NCBI GenBank assembly: GCA_035292505.1
Contig: DATDQA010000292.1
Span: 1 to 11,587, forward strand
Source of the DNA: DATDQA01 sp035292505
Lineage (GTDB): Bacteria > Bacteroidota > Bacteroidia > Chitinophagales > Saprospiraceae
DNA: 11,587 bases
Direction of reading: 5' to 3'
Part shown: positions 1-7,017 of the stretch, one piece after another
Layout of the letters: every line of letters starts with the position of its first letter
How positions within the stretch are numbered: position 1 is the first letter of the stretch
Notes under the pieces: generated by a model
What the model was told of the DNA's origin: nothing
The model's input: only the letters and a program-made list of their open reading frames with translations
Database searches by the model: none
Made by a program: the position numbers and the translations under genes

Positions 1-24
1 AAAGTCATCTTTTGCCCACGCTCA

Positions 25-112
25 CCCCTCGATCCCCTGAAGGGGAAGTCCACGCGCATTGAATTTCAATGTATTACGCGGGCGGCGGTTCCACCTTTAG
101 GGGGTCAGGGGG
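25..112. repeat. Short palindromic element with GC-rich inverted arms
   Basis: A non-coding element lies downstream of the minus-strand gene cluster. The left arm (25-47) and the reverse complement of the right arm (89-112) both read roughly CCCCT-GA-CCCCT-(G/A)AA-GG-GGAA, with a few mismatches and a one-base indel. The left arm also holds its own small hairpin (CCCCT/AGGGG, 34-45). The centre has a nearly perfect palindrome, CATTGAA-T-TTCAATG (57-71). This is the look of a dispersed REP- or MITE-like repeat. I see no transposase and no second full copy in the window. It could also act as a structured 3' end for the minus-strand operon, but no U-tract follows it. Confidence 0.5.
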
Positions 113-183
113 CAGTTGAAGCACTTTTCGGAGTAAACTCAAATGTTAAAATCAAAACAGCTGAAGATTCACTTCCCATTCCG

Positions 184-987
184 TTACCCAGACTTCTTTA
201 CCGTTAACTTCTTCATCTGAGCGTCTGTAATCATTGCCTTGATCGAAGAGGGGATAAGACGATTTAAGAACAGGAATGCTTTATTGATACGACCGGGGAT
301 TATCACTTCTTTTCCATCCAGACACGCTTGCACAGCTTTTGATGCCACAAATTCCGGAGAAGTAATGCTCTTTCGTGCTAACCAGCCACCCTGGTTATTT
401 GCGAGGACGGAACGAATATTACTACTCAGACCACCCGGGCAGACCACGGTGATCGAGATGTTCTTGTTTCGATACTCCGCCTGCAGACTTCGGGTAAAGG
501 AATAGACAAAGGCTTTTGATGCGCCGTACATCTGCTTGTTTGGGAGATAGAAGAAAGCGCTCAGGCTGCTCACATTGAGAAGATAAGAAGGTGTATGTGC
601 CAGGAGGTCATTGATAAAGTACCTGGTCATCATCGTGGTGCCAAGGACATTGAGACGTGCCTGGAATAATGCATGATGGAGAGACAATTCATGGAATGGT
701 TGTGTCATGACGACACCGGCATTATTAACGAGCATGTTTACGTTCAAGCCCAGTTCTTGCACCGTATCAAAAACATGTTTGCATCCGGATTCGGTGCTGA
801 GGTCTGCAGCAATAATTTCGATGTGAACCGGAAAGTTGTTGGAGATAAATGATTTCAAAAAGGCTAATTCGGGACCAGGTAGTGCGACAGCAATGATGTG
901 TCTGTTTCGGCGCGCACATTCGATCACAAAACTCTTGCCTAATCCTTCACTGGCGCCGGTGATAAGTGTATAGCAGGTATCATGCAT
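184..987 (-). CDS. Classical short-chain dehydrogenase/reductase (SDR)
   Basis: Predicted cytoplasmic NAD(P)-dependent oxidoreductase of about 267 residues, the normal length for a classical SDR. Motifs in order are the Rossmann glycine motif TGASEGLG (10-17), NNAG (88-91), the active-site Asn in RLNVLG (N113), Ser in NVSS (140-141) and the YGASK catalytic pair (Y154, K158), followed by a PGG loop (184-186). The catalytic set is therefore complete. The start chosen is the ATG at 987, which overlaps the upstream gene by 8 bases (ATGCATGA) and has AGGA nine bases upstream. An in-frame ATG at 996 is possible, but the AGGA would then abut it. Earlier in-frame starts lie deep inside the upstream gene. 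It is the last gene of the apparent operon. The substrate cannot be read from sequence; the general look is that of the broad-specificity DltE-like or acyl/steroid reductase group. Family certain, reaction unknown. Confidence 0.9.
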   Translation of the reverse strand: MHDTCYTLITGASEGLGKSFVIECARRNRHIIAVALPGPELAFLKSFISNNFPVHIEIIAADLSTESGCKHVFDTVQELGLNVNMLVNNAGVVMTQPFHELSLHHALFQARLNVLGTTMMTRYFINDLLAHTPSYLLNVSSLSAFFYLPNKQMYGASKAFVYSFTRSLQAEYRNKNISITVVCPGGLSSNIRSVLANNQGGWLARKSITSPEFVASKAVQACLDGKEVIIPGRINKAFLFLNRLIPSSIKAMITDAQMKKLTVKKSG

Positions 988-1996
988 GTGATCCATTCCT
1001 GAGATGGACGATGGTTTTACGGATGCCTTCATCAAATGGGGTAATTGAATATCCGAGTTCAGCAATTGCTTTTTCAGAACTGAAGCTGAAATTCTGAAAG
1101 AGCCGGTCAACGACTTTCGGGGTAAGTTCAGGAGACTGATTCATTGTCCATGCCTTTGCCTGAGCGGTCATGGCGACTGCCTTGATTACGGACTTAGGCA
1201 ACCTGATAAAATAGCCCTTGTTTTCTGCATGCATTTTGATGGTACGCATAAACTCTCCAAAACTCACATTCTCACCACCCAGAATGTACTTTTCGCCTCC
1301 ACGACCAAGCAGCATCGCAAGGATATGTCCATGTATCACATCATCAATGTAAGTATAGTTGCTTTTAATATCATCACATGTCGGTACGAAATAAAAACCT
1401 CTCCTGAGAAAATTGTAAATGAATCGGTTTACACCACTGCTATACGTAGCGATACCCGGACCATAAACCCGCGAGGGTGATACAATCACCCCTGTCAATC
1501 CTCGTGCATTAAATTCTTTTACCAGATTTTCCGCCATTTGTTTGCTGACCTCGTAGTCATTATCATAGCCGATAATGCGAGGATCACTTTCACGCATCGG
1601 TTTATTCAACGAAGGACCGATCACAGCCGTTGAACTGGTATAGACGATCTTCTTCACGTTTGCATCGAATGCAGCCTGCAACAGGTTTTTTGTCCCGTCG
1701 ACATTCGTGCGATAGAAGAGCGTGGGGTCTTTATGTGCAAGTCTCGCCAGTCCCGCCACATGATAGGCATGTGTGCAGCCGTTCATCGCTCTATGCACCG
1801 CCTCCAAGTCTTGAATATCACCTTCAAACAAATGAATATCAGGATGATTCAAAATCTGACGCGCTGCACGATTTCGGACAAGTACATGCACAGTTTCTCC
1901 TTGATTGGCCAGGTACAAAGCAAGTCTCTGCCCGATATATCCGGACGCTCCTGTAATCAGAGTTTTGTTTGCGTTGTCCTGAGGGTTAATCGACAT
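980..1996 (-). CDS. NAD-dependent epimerase/dehydratase-type extended SDR
   Basis: Soluble extended SDR of about 338 residues. The N-terminal Rossmann fold starts with TGASGYIG (15-22). An acidic GDIQD segment follows (59-63), then HVAGLA (79-84), catalytic YTSST (119-123), the YEVSK pair (Y148, K152) and a substrate-domain motif SPSRVYGPG (173-181), all hallmarks of the family. The closest functional classes by motif style are dihydroflavonol-4-reductase or 3-beta-hydroxysteroid dehydrogenase-like enzymes, which act on sugar nucleotides, flavonoid-like or steroid-like alcohols and ketones; which applies here is not visible. The start is the ATG at 1996: it overlaps the stop of the upstream CPBP gene by 11 bases and has AAGGA just upstream. 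A TTG at 2026 would add ten residues unlike the family. Its own stop overlaps the start of the next SDR, so the two reductases are probably translated together and may act on one pathway. Confidence 0.9.
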   Translation of the reverse strand: MSINPQDNANKTLITGASGYIGQRLALYLANQGETVHVLVRNRAARQILNHPDIHLFEGDIQDLEAVHRAMNGCTHAYHVAGLARLAHKDPTLFYRTNVDGTKNLLQAAFDANVKKIVYTSSTAVIGPSLNKPMRESDPRIIGYDNDYEVSKQMAENLVKEFNARGLTGVIVSPSRVYGPGIATYSSGVNRFIYNFLRRGFYFVPTCDDIKSNYTYIDDVIHGHILAMLLGRGGEKYILGGENVSFGEFMRTIKMHAENKGYFIRLPKSVIKAVAMTAQAKAWTMNQSPELTPKVVDRLFQNFSFSSEKAIAELGYSITPFDEGIRKTIVHLRNGSHA

Positions 1997-2624
1997 GATT
2001 CCTTTTTCGGCTATAAAAGAACTCAAAGCTAAGCGCCATGATCGAATGAAAGAACGCTGCAGGCCATACGCTTTGTGTATACAATGTCAGCCAGCACAGG
2101 AGAATCCCAAGAGGGATGCTCAGCAATGCTTCTCTCTTGTTTTTGACAATGTGCATGACTGAATAGATCAGCGTGTTGATTGAGATTGCGAATACCGGTT
2201 CAAGCCATGTAGTCAGAGAGTGAAGCAGCGTGCCTCGCAACAGAAATTCATAGGAAACCATATACATACTGGTAATAAGTAAATATGCAATCCATCGCCA
2301 TCTCCTGTCCTGTAAACCCGCATAGAGCAATCGCTGAGTGTTACTCTTATCTGCGCGCGTAAGCAAAAAAGCCAGGAAAGGTACAAGTATGCTGATGATT
2401 CCAATGCTCCAGACAGAGGATTTTGTAAACAACACCCAGGAAGGAAAGTTAGCGGTTTGCGTGATCAGAGCCGGCAACATCAGGAGAAGGGCCAAAGCTC
2501 TCTGCAGGATCAGGTTTTGAATCTTGCCCAGAATATGCCCGGTCACCGGGTGGCGCGAAATCAAACCGGGTCTTGAGAGCAATGCAATTGCTCCCAGCAG
2601 GAGGAGGAATAAGAAAATGCGCAT
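1986..2624 (-). CDS. CPBP-family (Rce1-like) intramembrane protein, variant active site
   Basis: Polytopic membrane protein of 212 residues with several hydrophobic segments (1-16, 40-56, 62-88, 110-124, 144-160, 166-183, 186-202). The second half carries the CPBP/Abi pattern. Motif 1 is YEFLLRG (125-131), where the family norm is EExxxRG. Motif 2 is YSVMH (154-158), matching F/YxxxH. Motif 3 is a histidine at H193 in HSIMA, where HxxxN or HxxxD is usual. The first Glu of EExxxR, important for catalysis in studied Rce1 enzymes, is thus a Tyr, and the Asn of motif 3 is an Ala, so proteolytic activity is uncertain. Similar YEF or WEF variants may be normal in this phylum (from memory, not checked). 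The ATG at 2624 opens directly into a hydrophobic segment. The gene follows the HhH protein after 89 bases and overlaps the epimerase gene by 11 bases. Substrate unknown. Confidence 0.78.
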   Translation of the reverse strand: MRIFLFLLLLGAIALLSRPGLISRHPVTGHILGKIQNLILQRALALLLMLPALITQTANFPSWVLFTKSSVWSIGIISILVPFLAFLLTRADKSNTQRLLYAGLQDRRWRWIAYLLITSMYMVSYEFLLRGTLLHSLTTWLEPVFAISINTLIYSVMHIVKNKREALLSIPLGILLCWLTLYTQSVWPAAFFHSIMALSFEFFYSRKRNHVD

Positions 2625-2713
2625 TCTTAGCTCTGCACGTGCGGCCCCGTGGCTCTATTTTCACGACAATATCGCAAACTACCATTTTAGCCGGCACATG
2701 CGGGCATAACTTT

Positions 2714-3694
2714 TCAACGCACTACAAGAGCGTCTTCTATGTCGATATTCGCGTTGCAGGCAAGATATGGCTGCATGCGGGCGAACCAGTCGTTATTCAG
2801 ACTGTAGATTTTTAAGACCTCTTCGATCTGACCGAAATTGCCGTGATGATTTCTGAAATTCACAATTGCTTCAGCCTGTCTTTGTGTGACATATGGATGC
2901 ACTGACAATTCTTCAGTGGTTGCTGTGTTCAGATTAAACTGTCGCGGTCCTGATTCCATGACAAGTCTTGAGGTAATCTGCTGGAACGTCTCTGGGAGTA
3001 AACCATATGTTTCACCTACCTGTTGTATCGTATAAAAGCCGCCGAGGCAATCCCGGTACTTCACAATACGGGAGGCCAGCACTTCACCAATACCGGGAAG
3101 ACTCTTCCATTCTTCAGGACCTGCAGTATTGATTTCTACATATGTGTTTCTGCTCATCTGTGCATTCACGACGGCATCGGATTGGATCTGGATACAACTG
3201 ATCAATGAAGCAAAGAGGGTACTGTCCATTCCATAGATCTTCTGTATGTCTTCTGCCTTTCTGAATTTGGCCCCTGACTCCCTGTATTTGATGAGATTAT
3301 TTGTGACATAAATACTGACACCCATATCGACCAGCTCTTCCCTGCTCACCGTATTCGGATCGAATGCACTGCATGCAATATCTTTCTGTTGCTCACGCGC
3401 ACGGAATGACTCTTTTTGATCAGTGTACGGCGTGTAAGCATTGTACGATCTGACAGCCTTTTTTGGGTACTGCCGCCTGTGATAAGATCTCCTGCCCGCC
3501 TCGGAAGTTTTAGCATTTAGCTGGGATGTGTCATGATAAGAGTAACCATTCAAAGTCAATGCGGTCTCCGGATTGGCAGGAGCAGGAAAGGATCTGTTCC
3601 TGACATACGGAAAAGAAATGCTGAGTACCAGTATGCCGGCGATTGCGACGATCGCACGGAACTCAGCCCGCGATGTGTTGCCATTGTTTTTCAT
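2714..3694 (-). CDS. Membrane-anchored protein with three ComEA-like helix-hairpin-helix repeats
   Basis: Protein of about 326 residues from the ATG at 3694. A short basic N-terminus precedes one transmembrane segment (about 12-30, AIVAIAGILVLSISF), giving an N-in, C-out topology. A Lys/Arg/Tyr-rich linker (about 31-105) follows, then three HhH modules: about 107-170, 184-246 and 252-312. Modules two and three begin with the typical INTA or LNTA lead. Only module two keeps a clean hairpin, LPGIGEVLASRI; modules one and three are diverged (VDMGVSIYVTNNLI, HPYVTQRQAEAI). ComEA-type proteins bind incoming double-stranded DNA on the periplasmic side of the inner membrane and hand it to ComEC. The gene overlaps comEC by 32 bases, which fits that partnership. 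In-frame ATGs at 3736, 3751 and 3766 would lengthen the overlap and put 14-24 residues before the anchor. None has a good ribosome site, so the start rests on protein architecture. Confidence 0.85.
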   Translation of the reverse strand: MKNNGNTSRAEFRAIVAIAGILVLSISFPYVRNRSFPAPANPETALTLNGYSYHDTSQLNAKTSEAGRRSYHRRQYPKKAVRSYNAYTPYTDQKESFRAREQQKDIACSAFDPNTVSREELVDMGVSIYVTNNLIKYRESGAKFRKAEDIQKIYGMDSTLFASLISCIQIQSDAVVNAQMSRNTYVEINTAGPEEWKSLPGIGEVLASRIVKYRDCLGGFYTIQQVGETYGLLPETFQQITSRLVMESGPRQFNLNTATTEELSVHPYVTQRQAEAIVNFRNHHGNFGQIEEVLKIYSLNNDWFARMQPYLACNANIDIEDALVVR

Positions 3695-5744
3695 GCGTCT
3701 TGTTGTTTTTCTGTTTAGCGAGATAGAATGCTCCATGTTCCCGTAAATCATGAAACGGTTGATCATGTTGAGTGAAGAAATCTTCGGCAGTTTGCCGCAT
3801 AGTATAGCTCAGTCCTGCCGAAAGAATGATCCAGTCGGCATGCAGATCGAGAATATCGGACTTCTCGAGGTCAAACTCCGGATCTGTAATCACAGCGATA
3901 CGGAAACGCATAGAATCATTTATAAAGGATTTCTTTGGCGCAAGATCAAGCACATGTACATGGTCTGAGGTATCGAACGGAGAGGGGACTAACACTTGAG
4001 AACGTGATACCCGGAATGTATTTCTGAATGCGGCAATTTCTTTTGCCTGGTACTTTGACATGGTGTGTGCTTCGAAAGTCGTATAACACCTGTTTCCTGC
4101 AACGAAATCAATCGCTACGTGATCTCCATTGGGATAGATTGCCAGCATTTCATTGTTCCTTGCGTTGTATTCTGAGTAGGTATGGAAAACTCCGAACAGC
4201 ACAATGGCAGATGCGGTGGCAAAGGTCCATTGTCTGCGTTGTGTCAGGATACGTAATGCAAACAGAACAACACCTCCACTGAGTATTGCGACCTCCAGTG
4301 GCGATAGGAAGATGTTCGAAAAGTGACTCAATGGGAGATTGCTCATACCGATAATTGCATCGTTCACTACGCTGATGCTGAAATCCATTCCTTGTCCGGC
4401 TAATTCAGCTCCGGCAGGTATCAGATGATGTAATAATAGGATGAGGACACCGCCAATCAGTATCACATAGGAAGCCGGTATGGCTATAAGGCTCGATAGT
4501 ATGGAAATTGTTGAAATCTGCTGGAAGTAATGGATCAGCAATGGCAGCAATAGAAGTTGTGCCGCAATGGACATCACAATTGTGCCCCAGATAAACTTTG
4601 TGATATGGGATCTGACTGCAACAAGCCGATAGAGCGGTTTAAAAAAAATGAGGATTCCACCTAATGCCAGGTATGAGAATTGAAAGCTCAATGAGTTGAT
4701 CTGTAGTGGATCAAGGCTTAGACACGCAAATGCAGTGAAGGCCATGACGTTAAGCCCTTTTGACGGGCGCCTGAGGATTATACCGGTGAGGAAAATGGAT
4801 GTCATCAGGGATGCCCGTGTGATAGATGGGGCGAGTCCTGCGATGAAAGCAAATGTCCAGATACCACTGAGCAGCATTGCGATACGGAAAATTTTGATGG
4901 GTATCTTGTCCGAAGGCCTTACGCGACCAACAATCAGAAAGAGCAGGACACTGACAATTCCGACATGAAGCCCTGAAATGGACAGGACGTGAATCGTACC
5001 CGTCTTCGCATAGGCGTCATAGATGCTATCATCTAATCCATCCACAATACCGATGGTCATCGCGAGGAGCACTGCACAACTTTGCTCATTCCTGACATAG
5101 GTTTCATAGATCTTTTGGATGGCCTCCCGTATTTCAGCGCTTTTGCGAACCAGGTGAAATCCACCGTGATAGCGCAGATGAGAAATGATGCGCGCACTAT
5201 CCAGATATGTTTTGAGATGAATTCCCTGTCGTACATAATATTTCGCTGCGTCGAAAGCATAAGGATTCCCCGGAGATGAGATAATTTGCAGGCCCCCATG
5301 AAATATAAGGGTATCTCCAGGTAAGAGTGATACTGTACTATCCTGGACATAAGCGATTGCTCTGATATTGCGATGGAAAGTCGATGGGGCGTTAATACTC
5401 AGATAGGCTTTGTGGCCATAATCCGTCCTGGTTACATTTCGTACGCTTGCAGAAACGAGCCCCTTCGATGTGGAAAGTCGTTGAATCTCTGTCTGCGAGG
5501 GTTCCACTGAGCTTCGTAAGAATGTGCCCATTGTGAACATGAGTGCAACCAAGAGGCCTGTGCGGACTTGCTGTTTACGATGTATGTTCTTACAGAGAAT
5601 TGGGAAAATTGAAAATATCACTGTGAGCACGAGGCCAATAACAAGGGCTGCGATCCCTTCTACTTCCTGCTGGATAAGTATCCCTAAAATGAAAGGGATA
5701 CACATGCGGACAAACGGAATTTCGTGCCAATGAATTGATGCCAC
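3663..5744 (-). CDS. comEC: ComEC/Rec2-family DNA-uptake channel protein
   Basis: Inner-membrane protein of 693 residues thought to carry single-stranded DNA into the cytoplasm during natural transformation. The N-terminus (IPFVRMCIPFILGIL, 9-23) and a soluble DUF4131/OB-like region with the family's NPYAFDAAKYYVRQGI (160-175) are followed by the ComEC core: HVLSISGLHVG (252-262), GLAPSITRASLM (303-314) and SFQFSYLALGGI (353-364), embedded in many membrane segments up to about residue 520. The C-terminal 170 residues are soluble. They show no HxHxDH metallo-beta-lactamase motif, unlike ComEC of Bacillus; I believe this reduced form is common in Bacteroidota. The start is a GTG at 5744, kept because the conserved N-terminus begins only a few residues later; the next ATG (5705) would cut into it. 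First gene of the apparent operon, about 15 bases after the predicted transcription start of a canonical promoter. Confidence 0.95.
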   Translation of the reverse strand: MASIHWHEIPFVRMCIPFILGILIQQEVEGIAALVIGLVLTVIFSIFPILCKNIHRKQQVRTGLLVALMFTMGTFLRSSVEPSQTEIQRLSTSKGLVSASVRNVTRTDYGHKAYLSINAPSTFHRNIRAIAYVQDSTVSLLPGDTLIFHGGLQIISSPGNPYAFDAAKYYVRQGIHLKTYLDSARIISHLRYHGGFHLVRKSAEIREAIQKIYETYVRNEQSCAVLLAMTIGIVDGLDDSIYDAYAKTGTIHVLSISGLHVGIVSVLLFLIVGRVRPSDKIPIKIFRIAMLLSGIWTFAFIAGLAPSITRASLMTSIFLTGIILRRPSKGLNVMAFTAFACLSLDPLQINSLSFQFSYLALGGILIFFKPLYRLVAVRSHITKFIWGTIVMSIAAQLLLLPLLIHYFQQISTISILSSLIAIPASYVILIGGVLILLLHHLIPAGAELAGQGMDFSISVVNDAIIGMSNLPLSHFSNIFLSPLEVAILSGGVVLFALRILTQRRQWTFATASAIVLFGVFHTYSEYNARNNEMLAIYPNGDHVAIDFVAGNRCYTTFEAHTMSKYQAKEIAAFRNTFRVSRSQVLVPSPFDTSDHVHVLDLAPKKSFINDSMRFRIAVITDPEFDLEKSDILDLHADWIILSAGLSYTMRQTAEDFFTQHDQPFHDLREHGAFYLAKQKNNKTHEKQWQHIAG

Positions 5745-5765
5745 TTGCTTTATTAATTACGCGTG

Positions 5766-5796
5766 CAAATCTATTGGCGGCCCGACCTATGGCCAA
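5766..5796 (-). promoter_or_regulatory. Bacteroidota-type promoter for the comEC operon
   Basis: On the minus strand a TTG (5796-5794) is followed by exactly 20 bases and then TAGATTTG (5773-5766). This matches the Bacteroidota housekeeping consensus TTTG/TTG, 19-21 bases, TAnnTTTG. Transcription would begin near 5759, leaving a leader of about 15 bases before the comEC GTG. No ribosome-binding sequence is visible in that short leader (AATTAATAAAGCAA). Position, orientation and spacing all agree, so this is the best-supported regulatory site in the window. Confidence 0.65.
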
Positions 5797-5916
5797 TTAA
5801 TCCTTCACCGTTATCCGGTTGCGATGAATGTTTTTTTAGCGGATATCTCCAATTTTGTCTACAGCAGTATCTGTCAGTGGAATTTTTGTACACATATGAT
5901 AGAATTGCTGATGCAG

Positions 5917-6119
5917 ATAGAGGCCGCCTTCGCCAAAGGCTTCGGTGGCTGAAAGAAAGCGGAGGAAATAGAGGAAACAGAGGATGGGGAAGAAATAGAG
6001 GGGATAGAGGAAGGGAAGAAATAGAGGAAATAGAGGTCGCCTTCGCCAAAGGCTTCGGTGGCTGAAAGAAAGGGGATGAAATAGAGGAAATAGAGGAAGC
6101 GGAGGAAATAGAGGAAATT
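5917..6119. repeat. Tandem repeat: two 43-base cores, each followed by a purine-rich nonamer array
   Basis: Two 43-base cores, 5917-5959 and 6030-6072, differ at one position (AGGCCGCC versus AGGTCGCC) and lie 113 bases apart. Each core contains a small hairpin, GCCTT-CGCCA-AAGGC (5926-5940 and 6039-6053). Each is followed by an almost pure A/G tract built on the nonamer AAATAGAGG, which occurs exactly seven times (starts 5966, 5993, 6019, 6028, 6079, 6088, 6106), mostly in steps of nine. The whole reads as a duplicated unit of about 113 bases. Open frames across it encode only low-complexity Glu/Arg/Gly or Ser/Leu/Pro peptides and are not credible genes. It occupies the gap between two divergent promoters. 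Function unknown. Confidence 0.85.
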
Positions 6120-6148
6120 GAGAATTTCCCTTCTTTCTCTGCTTCCTC
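6093..6148. repeat. Long imperfect inverted repeat, purine arm against pyrimidine arm
   Basis: The left arm (6093-6119) starts with GAGGAAGC and ends with GAAATT. The right arm (6123-6148) starts with AATTTC and ends with GCTTCCTC. The outer 8 bases and the inner 6 bases pair perfectly around a three-base loop (GAG). The 12-13 bases between them pair only in part. The left arm is the end of the nonamer array, so a transcript through here could fold into a stem of up to about 26 pairs. It ends about 20 bases before the candidate promoter of the plus-strand pair. No T-run follows, so it does not look like an intrinsic terminator. Confidence 0.6.
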
Positions 6149-6168
6149 CCTTCTCAGAAATTTGATCT

Positions 6169-6176
6169 TAACTTTG
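6169..6176 (+). promoter_or_regulatory. Candidate -7 box for the plus-strand envelope gene pair
   Basis: TAACTTTG matches TAnnTTTG exactly and sits 25 bases before the ATG at 6202, giving a leader of about 19 bases. No TTG-like -33 element is seen at the expected distance, where the pyrimidine-rich arm of the inverted repeat lies. The site is therefore only partly supported. Confidence 0.35.
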
Positions 6177-6201
6177 GAACAGTCAATTGATTATCACTTT
6201 C

Positions 6202-7008
6202 ATGCGATTCATCGTCTACTTCGTTTTTCTCGCAGGATGGATAGGTCTCTGGTGGTGGACATATGTCTATCATATCAAGGCATGCGGCGACGATTCAGGA
6301 TCGGTGCCTGGAGTGAAAGTGGAGTATGCACAGAATACCCTTATCCCTTTGAGCTTTAAATGGTCGGATGCCACGCCAATCTTATCGGATCATTTCGCGC
6401 AATGGAGAGACTCAGTTATCGGTGCACTCGGGAAGGATCAAATTCTGGAAGTCACTGGTATCTCCTATCGTGATGAAACTCCTGTCGAAACGATTTCCGA
6501 CCTAGGAACACAACGTGCAAAAGCGATCAAGCATGTTTTCGGTGCAAAGCTTCCTGACGCAAGAATGCTGGAACGTGCAGATATCGGGGAAATCACAGCT
6601 GATATCAAGAACAAGAATTTTTTAGGGTATCGGTTGCGTGCTCTTACCCAAAATGAAGATATCCTGGAAATGGGGGACTGTACCTTGATTTACTTTCCAT
6701 TTGATTCTAACACATTGGTTTGGAATACCTCGATCGATGATTATATTACTGACCTCCACGCGCATCTTACGGATACCCGGGAGTCGGTCAAATTGCTTAC
6801 ACTTGCTGATCTCCAGAACCCCGAAAACTCCGATCATCATCTCGCCTTATGGCGCATGCATGCACTGAAGGACATGTTAATCTCAGTTGGTATCCCACCG
6901 GATAAAGTGAGAATAGGGGAAAGTGGTGAGGAGGTCCCGCCAGAATGCATTCCAGAGGGCATGAAAACGGAAGTGAAAGACTGGATCGCCCTGATATTTG
7001 TAAAATGA
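6202..7008 (+). CDS. Inner-membrane protein with two diverged OmpA-like domains
   Basis: Protein of 268 residues from the ATG at 6202; a TTG at 6187 would add five residues and is less likely. One membrane segment (about 4-22, rich in Trp) is followed by a Cys (C28, in KACGDD), and the rest should be periplasmic. Two OmpA-like modules follow. In the first (about 48-120) the VTG strand (84-86) and QRAKAIKHVF (104-113) survive, but the usual Asp is Tyr (Y89). The second (about 161-268) starts LIYFPFDSNTL and ends with GESGEEVPP-like sequence. Its D203 and R218 lie 15 residues apart, the spacing of the Asp and Arg that grip diaminopimelate in peptidoglycan-binding OmpA domains. The protein may therefore anchor to the cell wall through the second module, while the first is a degenerate copy. 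The next gene starts nine bases after the stop, so the two are probably one transcript. Exact role unknown. Confidence 0.75.
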   Translation: MRFIVYFVFLAGWIGLWWWTYVYHIKACGDDSGSVPGVKVEYAQNTLIPLSFKWSDATPILSDHFAQWRDSVIGALGKDQILEVTGISYRDETPVETISDLGTQRAKAIKHVFGAKLPDARMLERADIGEITADIKNKNFLGYRLRALTQNEDILEMGDCTLIYFPFDSNTLVWNTSIDDYITDLHAHLTDTRESVKLLTLADLQNPENSDHHLALWRMHALKDMLISVGIPPDKVRIGESGEEVPPECIPEGMKTEVKDWIALIFVK

Positions 7009-7017
7009 GATCTACCT

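Noticed and set aside
78..112. G-quadruplex in the G-rich arm of the palindromic element
   Set aside because: Only two long G runs are present with weaker GG steps nearby; the inverted-repeat explanation fits better.
2625..2713. Separate promoter for the CPBP-SDR genes in the 89-base gap
   Set aside because: The best match (TAGTTTG) is one base short of TAnnTTTG and has no TTG at the right distance, so an internal promoter cannot be supported.
3663..4180. C-terminal truncation of comEC because no metallo-beta-lactamase motif is present
   Set aside because: A full soluble C-terminal region of about 170 residues is present and the stop overlaps the next gene neatly. The shorter form appears to be the normal one for this phylum.
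5763..6065. Open frames on both strands across the purine-rich repeat (also 5771-6049, minus)
   Set aside because: They encode low-complexity repeats produced by the nonamer array, overlap the comEC promoter and have no domain or start support.
5917..6119. CRISPR-like array from the repeated 43-base cores
   Set aside because: There are only two cores, the sequence between them is itself repetitive purine DNA rather than unique spacers, and no cas gene is nearby.
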